Under the pieces are notes generated by a model. That model was not told the DNA's origin. It worked only from the letters and a program-made list of their open reading frames with translations, and did not search any database. Of a stretch of 64,000 nt of DNA, positions 1 through 8,142 are shown in pieces (positions within the stretch are counted from its first letter, which is position 1; the number at the start of each line of letters is the position of its first letter). Where the stretch lies: assembly GCF_024171785.1 (NCBI RefSeq), contig NZ_JAMTCK010000001.1, forward strand, positions 744,134 to 808,133, written 5' to 3'. The DNA is from Goodfellowiella coeruleoviolacea (lineage in GTDB: Bacteria; Actinomycetota; Actinomycetes; Mycobacteriales; Pseudonocardiaceae). The position numbers were made by a program, and so were the translations under genes.

Positions 1-39
1 CCCGGCCGGGGTCTCGCCCACGCAGGCAGGGAGCCAGCC

Positions 40-1017
40 ATGGCCGTCACAATCGTCCTCATCCTGGCGCTTGTCGTGGTGCTGGTGAGCATGAGCACCC
101 GGATCATCCGGCAGTACCAGCGGGGGATCGTCTTCCGCTTCGGCCGGGTCCGCCCGGCCACCCGGGGCCCGGGCCTGACCCTGCTCATCCCCGGGGTGGA
201 CCGGCTGCAGAAGGTCAACCTGCAGATCGTCACCATGCCTGTGCCCGCCCAGGACGGCATCACCAGGGACAACGTCACCGTGCGGGTGGACGCGGTCGTC
301 TACTTCAAGGTGTTCGACCCGGTGCGGGCGGCGGTCAACGTCCAGGACTACCTGTTCGCGGTGTCCCAGGTCGCGCAGACCTCGCTGCGCTCCATCATCG
401 GCAAGAGCGACCTGGACGACCTGCTGTCCAACCGGGAACGCCTCAACCAGGGCCTGGAGATGATGCTGGACAGCCCGGCGCTGGACTGGGGCATCCACAT
501 CGACCGGGTGGAGATCAAGGACGTGGCCCTGCCCGAGGGCATGAAGCGGTCCATCGCCAGGCAGGCCGAGGCCGAGCGGGAGCGGCGGGCCAGGATCATC
601 TCCGCGGACGGCGAGTTCCAGGCGTCGCAGAAGCTGGCCGAGGCGGCCAGGGTCATGAGCGACACGCCGACCGCGCTGCAACTGCGCCTGCTGGAGACCG
701 TGGTGGAGGTCGCCGCGGAGAAGAACTCCACCCTGGTGCTGCCGTTCCCGGTGGAGCTGCTGCGGTTCCTGGAGAAGGCACCGGACCAGCAGCCCACCGC
801 TCGGCCCCGGCGCGCCGAGCCGACCACCGGGCGGGCCCGGTCCGACCCCGGGCCCGCGCCGGCCGCGCCGGCGGTGCGGCCGGCACCCGGGCCGGTGGCG
901 CCGGCGCCGCGCACCCCGGACACCGGCACCCCGGACACCGGCACCTCAGCCGCCGCCACCCCGGACACCGGCACCCCGGACGCCGGGGCGCGGCGCCGCG
1001 AGGCGGCCTCGGGTTAG
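40..1017 (+). CDS. SPFH/band 7 (slipin-type) membrane protein
   Basis: Membrane-anchored SPFH/prohibitin-domain protein of 325 residues, a family that forms oligomeric scaffolds in membrane microdomains. Residues about 2-20 form a hydrophobic anchor, followed at once by the slipin signature IIRQYQRGIVFRFGR and the band 7 domain to about residue 185, then a helical segment rich in AEAER. After about residue 250 the tail is Pro/Ala/Arg-rich with repeats of the type TPDTG, probably disordered. The ATG has a weak upstream GGGAG. In M. tuberculosis a band 7 gene (Rv1488) lies near hemH, with an NfeD gene just upstream; here that position is outside the window. Its specific role is not shown by the sequence. 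Confidence 0.9.
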   Translation: MAVTIVLILALVVVLVSMSTRIIRQYQRGIVFRFGRVRPATRGPGLTLLIPGVDRLQKVNLQIVTMPVPAQDGITRDNVTVRVDAVVYFKVFDPVRAAVNVQDYLFAVSQVAQTSLRSIIGKSDLDDLLSNRERLNQGLEMMLDSPALDWGIHIDRVEIKDVALPEGMKRSIARQAEAERERRARIISADGEFQASQKLAEAARVMSDTPTALQLRLLETVVEVAAEKNSTLVLPFPVELLRFLEKAPDQQPTARPRRAEPTTGRARSDPGPAPAAPAVRPAPGPVAPAPRTPDTGTPDTGTSAAATPDTGTPDAGARRREAASG

Positions 1018-1041
1018 CCGCCGCTGCTCAGTGGCGGCGGC
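1017..1041. terminator. hairpin between convergent genes
   Basis: Inverted repeat GCCGCCGC / GCGGCGGC (8 bp, 9-nt loop) spans the 10-bp gap between the band 7 gene and the convergent VWA gene and includes both stop codons. There is no T-tract, so its role as a bidirectional terminator is an inference from position. Confidence 0.4.
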
Positions 1042-2995
1042 GCCGGCTGCGCAGGTAGTCGCCGACCACGGCGGCGCCCAGGCCGTCGGGGGTGGGCGCC
1101 AGCACCCGACCGCCGCTGCGCCGGGCCACCAGGTCGACGAACGCCGCCAGCCTGGGGTCCTCACCCAGCATGAACACGGTGATGGCCGCGCCCAGCCTGG
1201 CCACGGCGTCCACCTCGGCCAGGGTCTTGGCCAGGGTGCGCGGCAGCGGCGGGTAGTTGAACTCGGCCTCCCCGTCCGGCTCCAGGTGCGCGGTGGGCTC
1301 CCCGTCGGTGACCACCAGCACCACCGGCTGGGCGTCCGGGTGGCGGCGCAGGTGCCGGCCGGCCAGCAGCAGCGCGTGGTGCAGGTTGGTGCCCTGCTCC
1401 CACACCCCCTCCAGCTCGGTCAGCGCGCCGATGTCCACGGTGCTGGCGTGCCGGCCGAAGGTGATCAGCTCCAGCGCGTCCGTGCGGAACCGGGTGCGGA
1501 TCAGGTGGTGCATGGCCAGGGCGGTGCGCTTCATCGGCACCCACCGGCCGTCCTGCACCATCGACCACGAGGTGTCCACGCACAGCGCCACCGCCGCGCG
1601 GGAGCGCTGCTCGGTCTCGGCGACCTCCACGTCGACCACGTCGATGGTCACCGCCCCGTCGCCGGTGCCGCCGGCCGAGCGCAGCACGGCGTTGCGGATG
1701 GTGCGCGGCACGTCCCAGGGTTCGCTGTCGCCGAACTGCCACGGCCGGCTGGACCCGGTGGGTTCACCGGCCGCGCCCGCGAACGCGCTGTCCCGGTCGC
1801 CGCGCCGGGCCCGCGCCTGGTCCACCACCTGGCGCAGCGCGGTCTGGCCGAGCTGGCGCAGCGCCTTGGGGGTCAGCCGCAGGCTGCCGTCCGGCGCCCG
1901 CTCCAGCAGGTTCTGGCCACGCAGCTGGCGTTCCAGCTCGGCGAGCCGGCGCACGTCCGCCCCGGCGTCCGCGCCGAGCTGCCGCTCCAGCGCCTCCAGG
2001 TCGATGTCGTCCAGCCGGGCCCCCGGATAGGCCTGGCCCAACTGTTCGGCCAGCGCGTCCAGTTCGGCCAGGTCGGCCATGGCCTGGGCGCCCTCACCGA
2101 GGCCGAGCGGCTGCTTGCCGCGGAACCGCGCCGAGGAGGTCCAGTCCTCGCCCGGCCGCAGCGCCCGCAGCCACGAGTCCAGCTGGTCCAGTTGCTCGCC
2201 CACGCCGGAGTCGCCGAACGCCTGCTGGCTCAGCTCGGCCAGTTCGGCCCGCTGCTCCGGGGTCATCGAGTTGAGCATGCGCTGCCCGGCCGCGGAGCGC
2301 GCGGCCAGCGCGTCGATGAGTTCGTCGACGTCGCGCGGGTTCTCCGGGAAGAACCGGCCGTGTTCCCGCATGAACTCGGCGAACCGCGCGTCGATGTCGG
2401 CGGCCCCGCTGGCGTGCGCGGCCAGCAGCTCGTTGAGGTCGGCGAGCATCCGCCGGACCTCGGCGACCTGCTGCTTTCCGGTGTCGCGCAGGGCCTGCCT
2501 GATGCCCTCGAACCGCTGGTCGAGCAGTTCCCGGCCGAGCAGGTCCTGGATCTGCTGGTAGGCCTCGGCCGCCTGGCGCGACCGCCAGTCGTAGTCGGCC
2601 AGCTCCCGCACGGCCCCGGCCGTGCCTGGCGGCAGCGCGTCCAGCTGGGCCTCCCGGAAACGGGCCTCGTCGGACGGGTCGGGGAACAGCTCCTGCCGCT
2701 CGGCCCGCACCGCCCGGTCCAGCAGCTCGCGGACCTGCTGCAGGGTGCCGTCCAGCCGGTGCCGGCGCTGGATCCGCGACCGCCGCTGCCACAGCCTGGT
2801 GGTCAGCTCGTCCAGCCCGGTGGTGCCGTCCAGGCCGCGGCGCAGCAGCTCGCGCAGGGCCCCGGCGGGTGAGGCGCCCTCCATGACCTCCCGGCCGAGT
2901 TCGTCGAGCGCGGCCCGCAGGTCGGGGGGTGGCGCCAGCGGGTCGTCCCCGCCGTGCCAGCGTCCGTACCGGTACCGCCGTCCAGCGTCTGGCAT
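1028..2995 (-). CDS. VWA domain-containing protein
   Basis: A 655-residue soluble protein. The N-terminal 450 residues are mostly charged helix, and a von Willebrand factor A domain occupies about residues 465-640. The MIDAS metal site is visible as DTSWS (474-478), with a later VTDGEPT segment. No signal peptide or membrane segment is seen. It lies 54 bp downstream of an AAA+ ATPase gene on the same strand. MoxR/ChlI-type ATPases paired with VWA proteins usually act together as chaperones or metal-insertion machines; that functional link is known for the families, while the substrate here is unknown. The ATG start has a GAGG about 10 nt upstream. Confidence 0.85.
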   Translation of the reverse strand: MPDAGRRYRYGRWHGGDDPLAPPPDLRAALDELGREVMEGASPAGALRELLRRGLDGTTGLDELTTRLWQRRSRIQRRHRLDGTLQQVRELLDRAVRAERQELFPDPSDEARFREAQLDALPPGTAGAVRELADYDWRSRQAAEAYQQIQDLLGRELLDQRFEGIRQALRDTGKQQVAEVRRMLADLNELLAAHASGAADIDARFAEFMREHGRFFPENPRDVDELIDALAARSAAGQRMLNSMTPEQRAELAELSQQAFGDSGVGEQLDQLDSWLRALRPGEDWTSSARFRGKQPLGLGEGAQAMADLAELDALAEQLGQAYPGARLDDIDLEALERQLGADAGADVRRLAELERQLRGQNLLERAPDGSLRLTPKALRQLGQTALRQVVDQARARRGDRDSAFAGAAGEPTGSSRPWQFGDSEPWDVPRTIRNAVLRSAGGTGDGAVTIDVVDVEVAETEQRSRAAVALCVDTSWSMVQDGRWVPMKRTALAMHHLIRTRFRTDALELITFGRHASTVDIGALTELEGVWEQGTNLHHALLLAGRHLRRHPDAQPVVLVVTDGEPTAHLEPDGEAEFNYPPLPRTLAKTLAEVDAVARLGAAITVFMLGEDPRLAAFVDLVARRSGGRVLAPTPDGLGAAVVGDYLRSRRRRH

Positions 2996-3049
2996 GGCGG
3001 CTCGCCTCCTCGTGGGTGCGGATGGGGGTGGGTGCGGTGGCGCGGCCGC

Positions 3050-4444
3050 TCACCCGTACACGGCGCGGTCCTCACCCACGTCCTTGGCCAGGTGTTTGGT
3101 CAGGTACAGCGACTCCAGGGCCAGTTCGACGGCGGCGGCGATCCGGCCGGGCGAGTCGGTGGCCGCCACCCCGAGCCGTCGCGCCACCTCGTGCAGCACC
3201 GGCAGTTCGGGCAGGGCGGCCAGCACCTCCTCGGCCGGCACGTGCTCACCGGTGGCCACCGGGTGCCCGTCACTCACGGCCTGGGCCAGCGACCGCAGGT
3301 CCAGGCCGGCCAGCCGGGCGCGGGCGGTGTCGGCGACGGAGCGCCGCAGCAGGTGGGCGAGCAGCTCGTACTCGCGGCCCTCCTCCCCCGCCTCGAACTC
3401 GACCTTGCCGCGCAGCACCTCGATCACCGACTCCAGGTCGACCGGCCGGGCCACGGCCGGGTGCTCGCCGGTGATCGCGGAGCGGCGCAGCGCGGCGGCG
3501 GCCACGGTCTCGGCGGCGGCCACGGCGAACCGGGCGGACACCCCGGAGCGCTGGTCCACCGCGGGCGACTCGCGCAGGTGCCGGACGAACCGGGCCAGCA
3601 CCTCAAGCAGGTGCTCGTCGACCTCGGCCACCAGCTCGGCCTCCTGGGCGACCAGGGCCACCTCGTGGTCGATGTCCAGCGGGTAGTGGGTGCGCACCTC
3701 CGCGCCGAAGCGGTCCTTGAGCGGGGTGATGATCCGGCCGCGGTTGGTGTAGTCCTCGGGGTTGGCCGTGGCCACCAGCAGCACGTCCAGCGGCAGCCGC
3801 AGGGTGTGGCCGCGCACCTGGATGTCGCGCTCCTCCATCACGTTGAGCAGCGCGACCTGGATCCGCTCGGCCAGGTCGGGCAGTTCGTTCACGGCGATGA
3901 TGCCCCGGTGGGCGCGCGGCACCAGTCCGAAGTGGATGGTCTCGGGGTCACCGAGGCTGCGGCCCTGCGCCACGCGGACCGGGTCGACGTCACCGATCAG
4001 GTCACCGACGGAGGTGTCCGGGGTGGCCAGCTTCTCGGTGTAGCGCTCGGAGCGGTGCCGCCAGGCCACCGGCAGGTCGTCGCCGAGTTCGGCGGCCAGC
4101 CGCTGGGCGGCCGGGGTGATCGGGGCCAGCGGGTGCTCGCCCAGCTCCGCACCGGCGATGACCGGGGTCCACTCGTCGAGCAGGCTGGCCAGGGTGCGCA
4201 GCAGTCTGGTCTTGCCCTGGCCGCGTTCGCCGAGCAGGACCACGTCGTGTCCGGCCAGCAGCGCGCGTTCGAGTTGCGGCAGCACGGTCCGGTCGAAGCC
4301 GACGATGCCCTGCCACGGGTTGGTTCCGGAGCGCAGCGCGGTGAGCAGGTTCTCCCTGATCTCGTCCTTGACGCTGCGCGGCTGAACGCCGGCCGCCCGC
4401 AGTTGGCCGACGGTGCGCGGTAGTTCGGGTGGCGAAGTGCTCAC
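3050..4444 (-). CDS. AAA+ ATPase of the MoxR / Mg-chelatase type
   Basis: A 464-residue ATPase. Walker A is GERGQGKT at about residues 72-79, and a Walker B-like segment (IIAVNELPDL) lies near the middle. The C-terminal part is helical and Leu/Ala-rich. The closest architecture is the magnesium chelatase ChlI/sigma-54-interaction group that accompanies VWA proteins, and the downstream partner gene is such a protein. The reading frame stays open upstream to 4633, but homology begins at the GTG at 4444; the extra upstream residues are Arg/Pro-rich and overlap the deacetylase remnant. The two genes probably form an operon. Substrate unknown. Confidence 0.85.
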   Translation of the reverse strand: MSTSPPELPRTVGQLRAAGVQPRSVKDEIRENLLTALRSGTNPWQGIVGFDRTVLPQLERALLAGHDVVLLGERGQGKTRLLRTLASLLDEWTPVIAGAELGEHPLAPITPAAQRLAAELGDDLPVAWRHRSERYTEKLATPDTSVGDLIGDVDPVRVAQGRSLGDPETIHFGLVPRAHRGIIAVNELPDLAERIQVALLNVMEERDIQVRGHTLRLPLDVLLVATANPEDYTNRGRIITPLKDRFGAEVRTHYPLDIDHEVALVAQEAELVAEVDEHLLEVLARFVRHLRESPAVDQRSGVSARFAVAAAETVAAAALRRSAITGEHPAVARPVDLESVIEVLRGKVEFEAGEEGREYELLAHLLRRSVADTARARLAGLDLRSLAQAVSDGHPVATGEHVPAEEVLAALPELPVLHEVARRLGVAATDSPGRIAAAVELALESLYLTKHLAKDVGEDRAVYG

Positions 4445-4489
4445 CTGTTCGACGCTACGCACTCGACGCGCTCTGGTCGACGTGTAGCA

Positions 4490-4730
4490 ACTCCAGCCCG
4501 GCAGCGCCCGCGAGCGCGCCAGCCGATCCGCCGCCCCGGGTGGACGCCGACGCCAGGGTGGTCGCGCTGACCTTCGACGACGGGCCCACCGACCTGACCC
4601 CGGAGGTGGTGGCCACGAGCTGGCCGACCACACCTACTCGCGCCAGCGGATGGCCCTTGTCCCGCCCGGGTTCGTGGCCGACGAGGTGGAGCGCACCGAC
4701 CAGGAGATCCGCGCGCTGAGATCGGTGGAA
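4490..4730 (+). pseudogene. remnant of a polysaccharide deacetylase (NodB domain)
   Basis: Two pieces of a NodB-type carbohydrate deacetylase are readable in different frames. The first, ending near 4613, contains VVALTFDDGPTDLTPEVV, the metal-binding TFDDGP motif. The second begins at 4617 in another frame and reads ELADHTYSRQRM followed by LVPPGFVADEVERTDQEI, the second metal-binding motif region (HTYSH in intact enzymes). In intact proteins about 30-40 residues separate these pieces, so an internal deletion with a frame change joined them, and the C-terminal half is missing. No start codon with a ribosome binding site is evident. This is a degraded gene, not a small active enzyme. Confidence 0.75.
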
Positions 4731-4841
4731 CCGGTGGCCGGCCCGGTGCCGGTCCAGCAGAATGCCCACTTGGCCCCGACCGACCGGGTGGGCGGGCGGG
4801 GCCGGGTGGTCGGACGAGTTGATCGTGGAGGATGACGGGCC

Positions 4842-5501
4842 GTGGCCGAGGATCAGACGGGCAGCGCCGAACCAGGCGCTCAGCCGGAACCCGAGCCGAC
4901 CCGCGCCGAACCAGGCGCTCAGCCGGAATCCCAGCCGACCCGCGCCGAACCTGGCGCTCAGCCGGAACCCGAGCCGACCCGCGCCGATCAAGGCGCTCAG
5001 CCGGAATCCCGGCCGACCCGCGTCGACTTCACGTGGTCGCCCCAGCCGGCCGACTGGCGGGCCGCGGTGCGGGCGGTCGTGCCGATGTACCGGTGGGCCC
5101 AGTGGTTCGCGGCCGTGCTCGCGGTGTTCGGCGTGGTGCTGGTGGTGCTGGGTGATGTCCTGCCCGGGCTGTACGGCCTGCTGGCCGCCGCGGTGATCGC
5201 GGTGCTGCCGGCGCTGCGGATCCGCGCCTCGTTCCAGCGGCACCCGCTGGCCAGCAGGACGGTCACCGGCACCGCCGACGACCACTCGGTGCGGATGGCC
5301 GTGGACGAGCTGGCCCGCAGCGAGCTGGCCTGGACGCGGCTGCCGGCCTGGCAGGAGACGCCCCAGGGGATCGTGCTGCGCACCGGGCCGGGCCGCGCCG
5401 ACCCCATCTACCCGGTGCCGCACCGCGCGTTCGCCGACCCCGACGACGAGCAGCGCTTCCGCGAGCTGCTGCACCGGCACATCGGCCCGGCCAGCGGGTG
5501 A
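4842..5501 (+). CDS. membrane protein with N-terminal tandem repeats (YcxB-like)
   Basis: A 219-residue protein. Residues about 9-60 are four copies of a 13-residue unit AEPGAQPEPEPTR with small changes, acidic and Pro-rich, so probably disordered and cytoplasmic. Two hydrophobic segments follow (about 88-105 and 108-123), then a soluble C-terminal domain with the pattern seen in YcxB-like proteins (WTRLPAWQETPQGIVLRTG). The GTG start is supported by GGAGGA 9 nt upstream at 4827-4832. It follows the deacetylase remnant. Function is unknown; the repeat number may vary between strains because the underlying DNA is a nearly perfect 39-bp tandem repeat. Confidence 0.75.
   Translation: MAEDQTGSAEPGAQPEPEPTRAEPGAQPESQPTRAEPGAQPEPEPTRADQGAQPESRPTRVDFTWSPQPADWRAAVRAVVPMYRWAQWFAAVLAVFGVVLVVLGDVLPGLYGLLAAAVIAVLPALRIRASFQRHPLASRTVTGTADDHSVRMAVDELARSELAWTRLPAWQETPQGIVLRTGPGRADPIYPVPHRAFADPDDEQRFRELLHRHIGPASG
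4866..5021 (+). repeat. 39-bp tandem repeat, 4 copies, in coding sequence
   Basis: Four in-frame units of 39 bp (4866-4904, 4905-4943, 4944-4982, 4983-5021). Odd and even units differ at matching places (PEPEP versus PESQP/PESRP), which suggests duplication of a 78-bp pair. Confidence 0.9.
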
Positions 5502-5552
5502 CGGCCGCGGGGTGACGGCCGCGGGGTGACGGCCGCGCGGTGACGGCCGCGG
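5497..5552 (+). repeat. 14-bp tandem repeat, 4 copies
   Basis: Four copies of GGTGACGGCCGCGG (the third ends GC) begin inside the last codons of the preceding gene and run into the intergenic space. Each unit carries an in-frame-dependent TGA, so the array itself supplies the stop codon. Confidence 0.9.
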
Positions 5553-5644
5553 TCGCGGGTGGCGTTGATCACCTGTCCGGCCGCGACGACCGGATTGGCC
5601 GGTGCCCCGGGCGGTCCGGCGTGCGCCGACCCCCGCCCAACCCG

Positions 5645-5650
5645 TAGTCT
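5645..5650 (+). promoter_or_regulatory. -10 box TAGTCT for a leaderless gene
   Basis: TAGTCT ends 8 nt before the GTG at 5659, with no Shine-Dalgarno sequence between. This is the arrangement of leaderless actinobacterial genes. No clear -35 box is seen. Confidence 0.5.
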
Positions 5651-5658
5651 CGGGCGCC

Positions 5659-6453
5659 GTGTCCTGTCCGAGTGCGACCTTGGTGGTGTGGACGTCGGCC
5701 TGGCTGCACGGCGCGGCCGCCGCCGACGACGTTCTTGACGCCCTGCAGACCTGGGCCGAGCTGCACGAGGTGATCGCCGCCGACCACGGCACGGCCACCG
5801 CCATGGACCTGCCCGGTCCCGGTGACGCCGCCACCGGCCCCGCGTTGTTGCTCGCCGCGCTGCGGCGCGCCGGCGCCTCCACCGGTGAGCTGGTCCTGCC
5901 GGTGCCCGGCGACGTCCGCGGCCTGGGCGGCCGGGGACCGCTCAGCGAGGCCGCGCTCGGCGTGGGTGAGGCGGCCACCCTGCCCGGCATCGGGGTGGGC
6001 CTGGTGCCCGAACCGGTCGCCGAGGGCGTGCTGCGCTGGACCGTGTACGACCTGGTGCCGCCGACCGGGTCCGAGTACGTGCCGATCGGCGAGGCCGAGC
6101 ACGGGCTGGCCGACGCGATGCGGGACGCCACCGCCGCGCTGGTGTCCCTGGACGTGGCGCGGCACCGGCCCAACGTGCGCTCGGAGATCGAGGCGCTGGT
6201 GACCGGGCAGCCCGCCACCCCGTGGCCGGCCGGGATGCCGCCGAGGGCACTGCGGGTGCTGCAGCGGGCCGCCGAGGTGGCCGCGATCGTGGCGGTGGCG
6301 GCCTCGGACGCGCCGGGCGCCGCCGTGTCCGCGTCGGCGACCCGAGCCAGGGCGGACGCGCTGCGCCCGCTGTCCACCGCGGTGCGCCGCGCCAGGTGCG
6401 CCGCGATCGCCGAGGCGGTGCGGGTGCTGTCCGACCACGCCGACCAGCACTAG
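5659..6453 (+). CDS. conserved hypothetical protein
   Basis: A 264-residue Ala/Leu/Val-rich soluble protein without signal peptide or recognised catalytic motif. It starts with a segment SCPSATLVVWTSAWLHG and has a moderately conserved middle (VLRWTVYDLVPP). The GTG at 5659 is chosen because a -10 box lies just upstream and the segment before it has no protein-like pattern. By position, between a band 7 gene and hemH, it may correspond to M. tuberculosis Rv1486c, a conserved hypothetical; this is inferred from gene order, not from alignment. No function can be proposed. Confidence 0.7.
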   Translation: MSCPSATLVVWTSAWLHGAAAADDVLDALQTWAELHEVIAADHGTATAMDLPGPGDAATGPALLLAALRRAGASTGELVLPVPGDVRGLGGRGPLSEAALGVGEAATLPGIGVGLVPEPVAEGVLRWTVYDLVPPTGSEYVPIGEAEHGLADAMRDATAALVSLDVARHRPNVRSEIEALVTGQPATPWPAGMPPRALRVLQRAAEVAAIVAVAASDAPGAAVSASATRARADALRPLSTAVRRARCAAIAEAVRVLSDHADQH

Positions 6454-6673
6454 GGTCCACCGACCACCCCGCCCGGGACGGGTCGCGCCGGCGGCGCGCC
6501 GCGCATTCGTCCCGGGCCGTCCGCTATTGGTGGCGTGACATTTCGGTCATTCGGTTACCGCGCTCTCACTCGCCTTCCGACTGATCACAAGTGGGTTGTG
6601 GCATGAGCCACGTCACGCGGCGGCGAACATCAATTGCTTACCACCATCAACGAATTTGTTGGTGGGGAAGGGA

Positions 6674-6702
6674 TTCAACAAAGATCACGATCACGATACG
6701 CT
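6674..6702 (+). promoter_or_regulatory. putative promoter of the P450 pair
   Basis: TTCAAC (6674-6679), a 17-nt spacer and TACGCT (6697-6702) precede the ATG at 6709 by 6 nt, so the first P450 would be leaderless. The surrounding 6530-6700 is less GC-rich than average. Confidence 0.4.
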
Positions 6703-6708
6703 GAGCCA

Positions 6709-8142
6709 ATGACTGCTTCAGAGGGCGCCGCACGCCGGAATGTCGCGCCGCCGCCTGGATGTCCTCTGCACAACCAGGCCGTTCCCCTGTACGGCGACGA
6801 CGTCCTGAACAAGGACGCCCGGTTGTTGTGGAACGAACTGCGGGATCACTGGGGACCGGTGGCACCGGTCGAGGTGGAACCCGGCGTCGCGGTCTGGCTG
6901 TTGTTGGGATACAGCGAAAACCTGCACGTGCTCAACAATCCCGCGCTGTTCAGCCATGACGGTCGAATCTGGCGGGAACTGCGCGAGGGCAGGGTCACCC
7001 CGGAATCCGGGGTGTACCCGATGTTCGCGTGGCGCCCCAACGCGCTGCAAACCGACGGAACCGAGCACACCAGGCTGCGCGCGGCCATTGTGGACGGTTT
7101 ACGGGAGATGCCGCAGGGCCAGTTGCGCCACGACATCAACACCCTGGCCAACCACCTGGTCGACGCGTTCATCGGCGACGGCGAGGCCGACCTGGTCGCC
7201 CAGTACGCCACCAAGCTGCCGCTGCTGGTGGTCAACTACCTGTTCGGTCTGGACGAGGCGCACGGCGAGCACCTGGCCGTGCTGATGGCCCAGTTGTGGG
7301 ACAGCCAGGGCGACGCGGTCGAGGCCAACCGGCAGCTCGAACAGTACCTGGCCGACCTGGTCGCGCTGAAGCACGAGCAGCCGGGCCTGGACATCACCTC
7401 GGTGATGCTGCGCCACCCCAGCAACCTCACCGACGAGGAGGTCGTCCAGCAGCTCATGCTGATCCTGGCCGCGGCCCACGACCCCACCGCCAACCTCATC
7501 GCCAACGCGCTGCTGGTGCTGTTGACCGACCGGACCCTGCGCTACTCGCTGGCCAGCGGCCAGGTGCTGGTGCAGGAGACCATCGACCAGGTGCTGTGGA
7601 TCGACCCGCCGATCCAGACCCTGCCGGCCCGCTACGCCACCAGGGACGTGCAGCTGGGCAACGTCCGGATCAACGCGGGCGACGCCCTGGTCCTCGGCTT
7701 CGCCCCCGCCCACCTCGACCCGGCGCTGACCGGGAAGGACGGCGGCGAGGTCTACACCCCGTTCTCCGCCAACCGCGCCCACCTCGCCTGGGGCGCCGGC
7801 CCGCACCGCTGCCCGGGCCAGGGCATGGCGCGGTTGATGACCAACGCCGGCATCGAAGTACTGGCGCGGCGACTGACCGGTATGCGACTGTCAGTCCCGG
7901 AGTCCGAACTGCGTTGGCGTCCTTCCCCGTTCAGCCGCGGACTGGTCAGCCTGCCGGTTCGGTTCACTCCGGAGCAGGTGTCCGAGTCCACTTCGTCCAG
8001 CGGAGAAGCAACATGGCCCCGGCAGAACCCCTCGTCCTCGACCCCTACGCAACAGACATCCAGCGACAAGCAGACCAGCTCCGAGAGCTCGGCCCCGTCG
8101 TCCAGGTGGAACTTCCTGGTCAGGTGGTTGCGTGGGCGGTGA
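6709..8142 (+). CDS. cytochrome P450 lacking ExxR (CYP157-like)
   Basis: A 477-residue P450. The haem loop is WGAGPHRCPG with the cysteine thiolate at 368, and the I-helix reads AAAHDPTAN, keeping the acid-threonine pair. The K-helix, where nearly all P450s have ExxR, reads DQVLW at 293-297: neither Glu nor Arg is present. The Streptomyces CYP157 family is known for the same loss (EQSLW in CYP157C1) and is usually paired with CYP154, as here. The P450 fold should end near residue 422. About 55 more Ser/Thr/Gln-rich residues follow, translated from the first 130 bp of the next gene in another frame. Substrate unknown; whether it is a functional monooxygenase is open. Confidence 0.85.
   Translation: MTASEGAARRNVAPPPGCPLHNQAVPLYGDDVLNKDARLLWNELRDHWGPVAPVEVEPGVAVWLLLGYSENLHVLNNPALFSHDGRIWRELREGRVTPESGVYPMFAWRPNALQTDGTEHTRLRAAIVDGLREMPQGQLRHDINTLANHLVDAFIGDGEADLVAQYATKLPLLVVNYLFGLDEAHGEHLAVLMAQLWDSQGDAVEANRQLEQYLADLVALKHEQPGLDITSVMLRHPSNLTDEEVVQQLMLILAAAHDPTANLIANALLVLLTDRTLRYSLASGQVLVQETIDQVLWIDPPIQTLPARYATRDVQLGNVRINAGDALVLGFAPAHLDPALTGKDGGEVYTPFSANRAHLAWGAGPHRCPGQGMARLMTNAGIEVLARRLTGMRLSVPESELRWRPSPFSRGLVSLPVRFTPEQVSESTSSSGEATWPRQNPSSSTPTQQTSSDKQTSSESSAPSSRWNFLVRWLRGR

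Noticed and set aside
1031-2872. Long open frame (613 codons) on the plus strand
   Set aside because: Antisense to the VWA gene; Gly/Gln/His/Arg-rich product with no motif. In high-GC DNA such shadow frames are expected.
2954-4423. Open frame of 489 codons on the plus strand
   Set aside because: Antisense to the AAA+ ATPase gene, which has Walker motifs; product is low-complexity His/Gln/Gly-rich.
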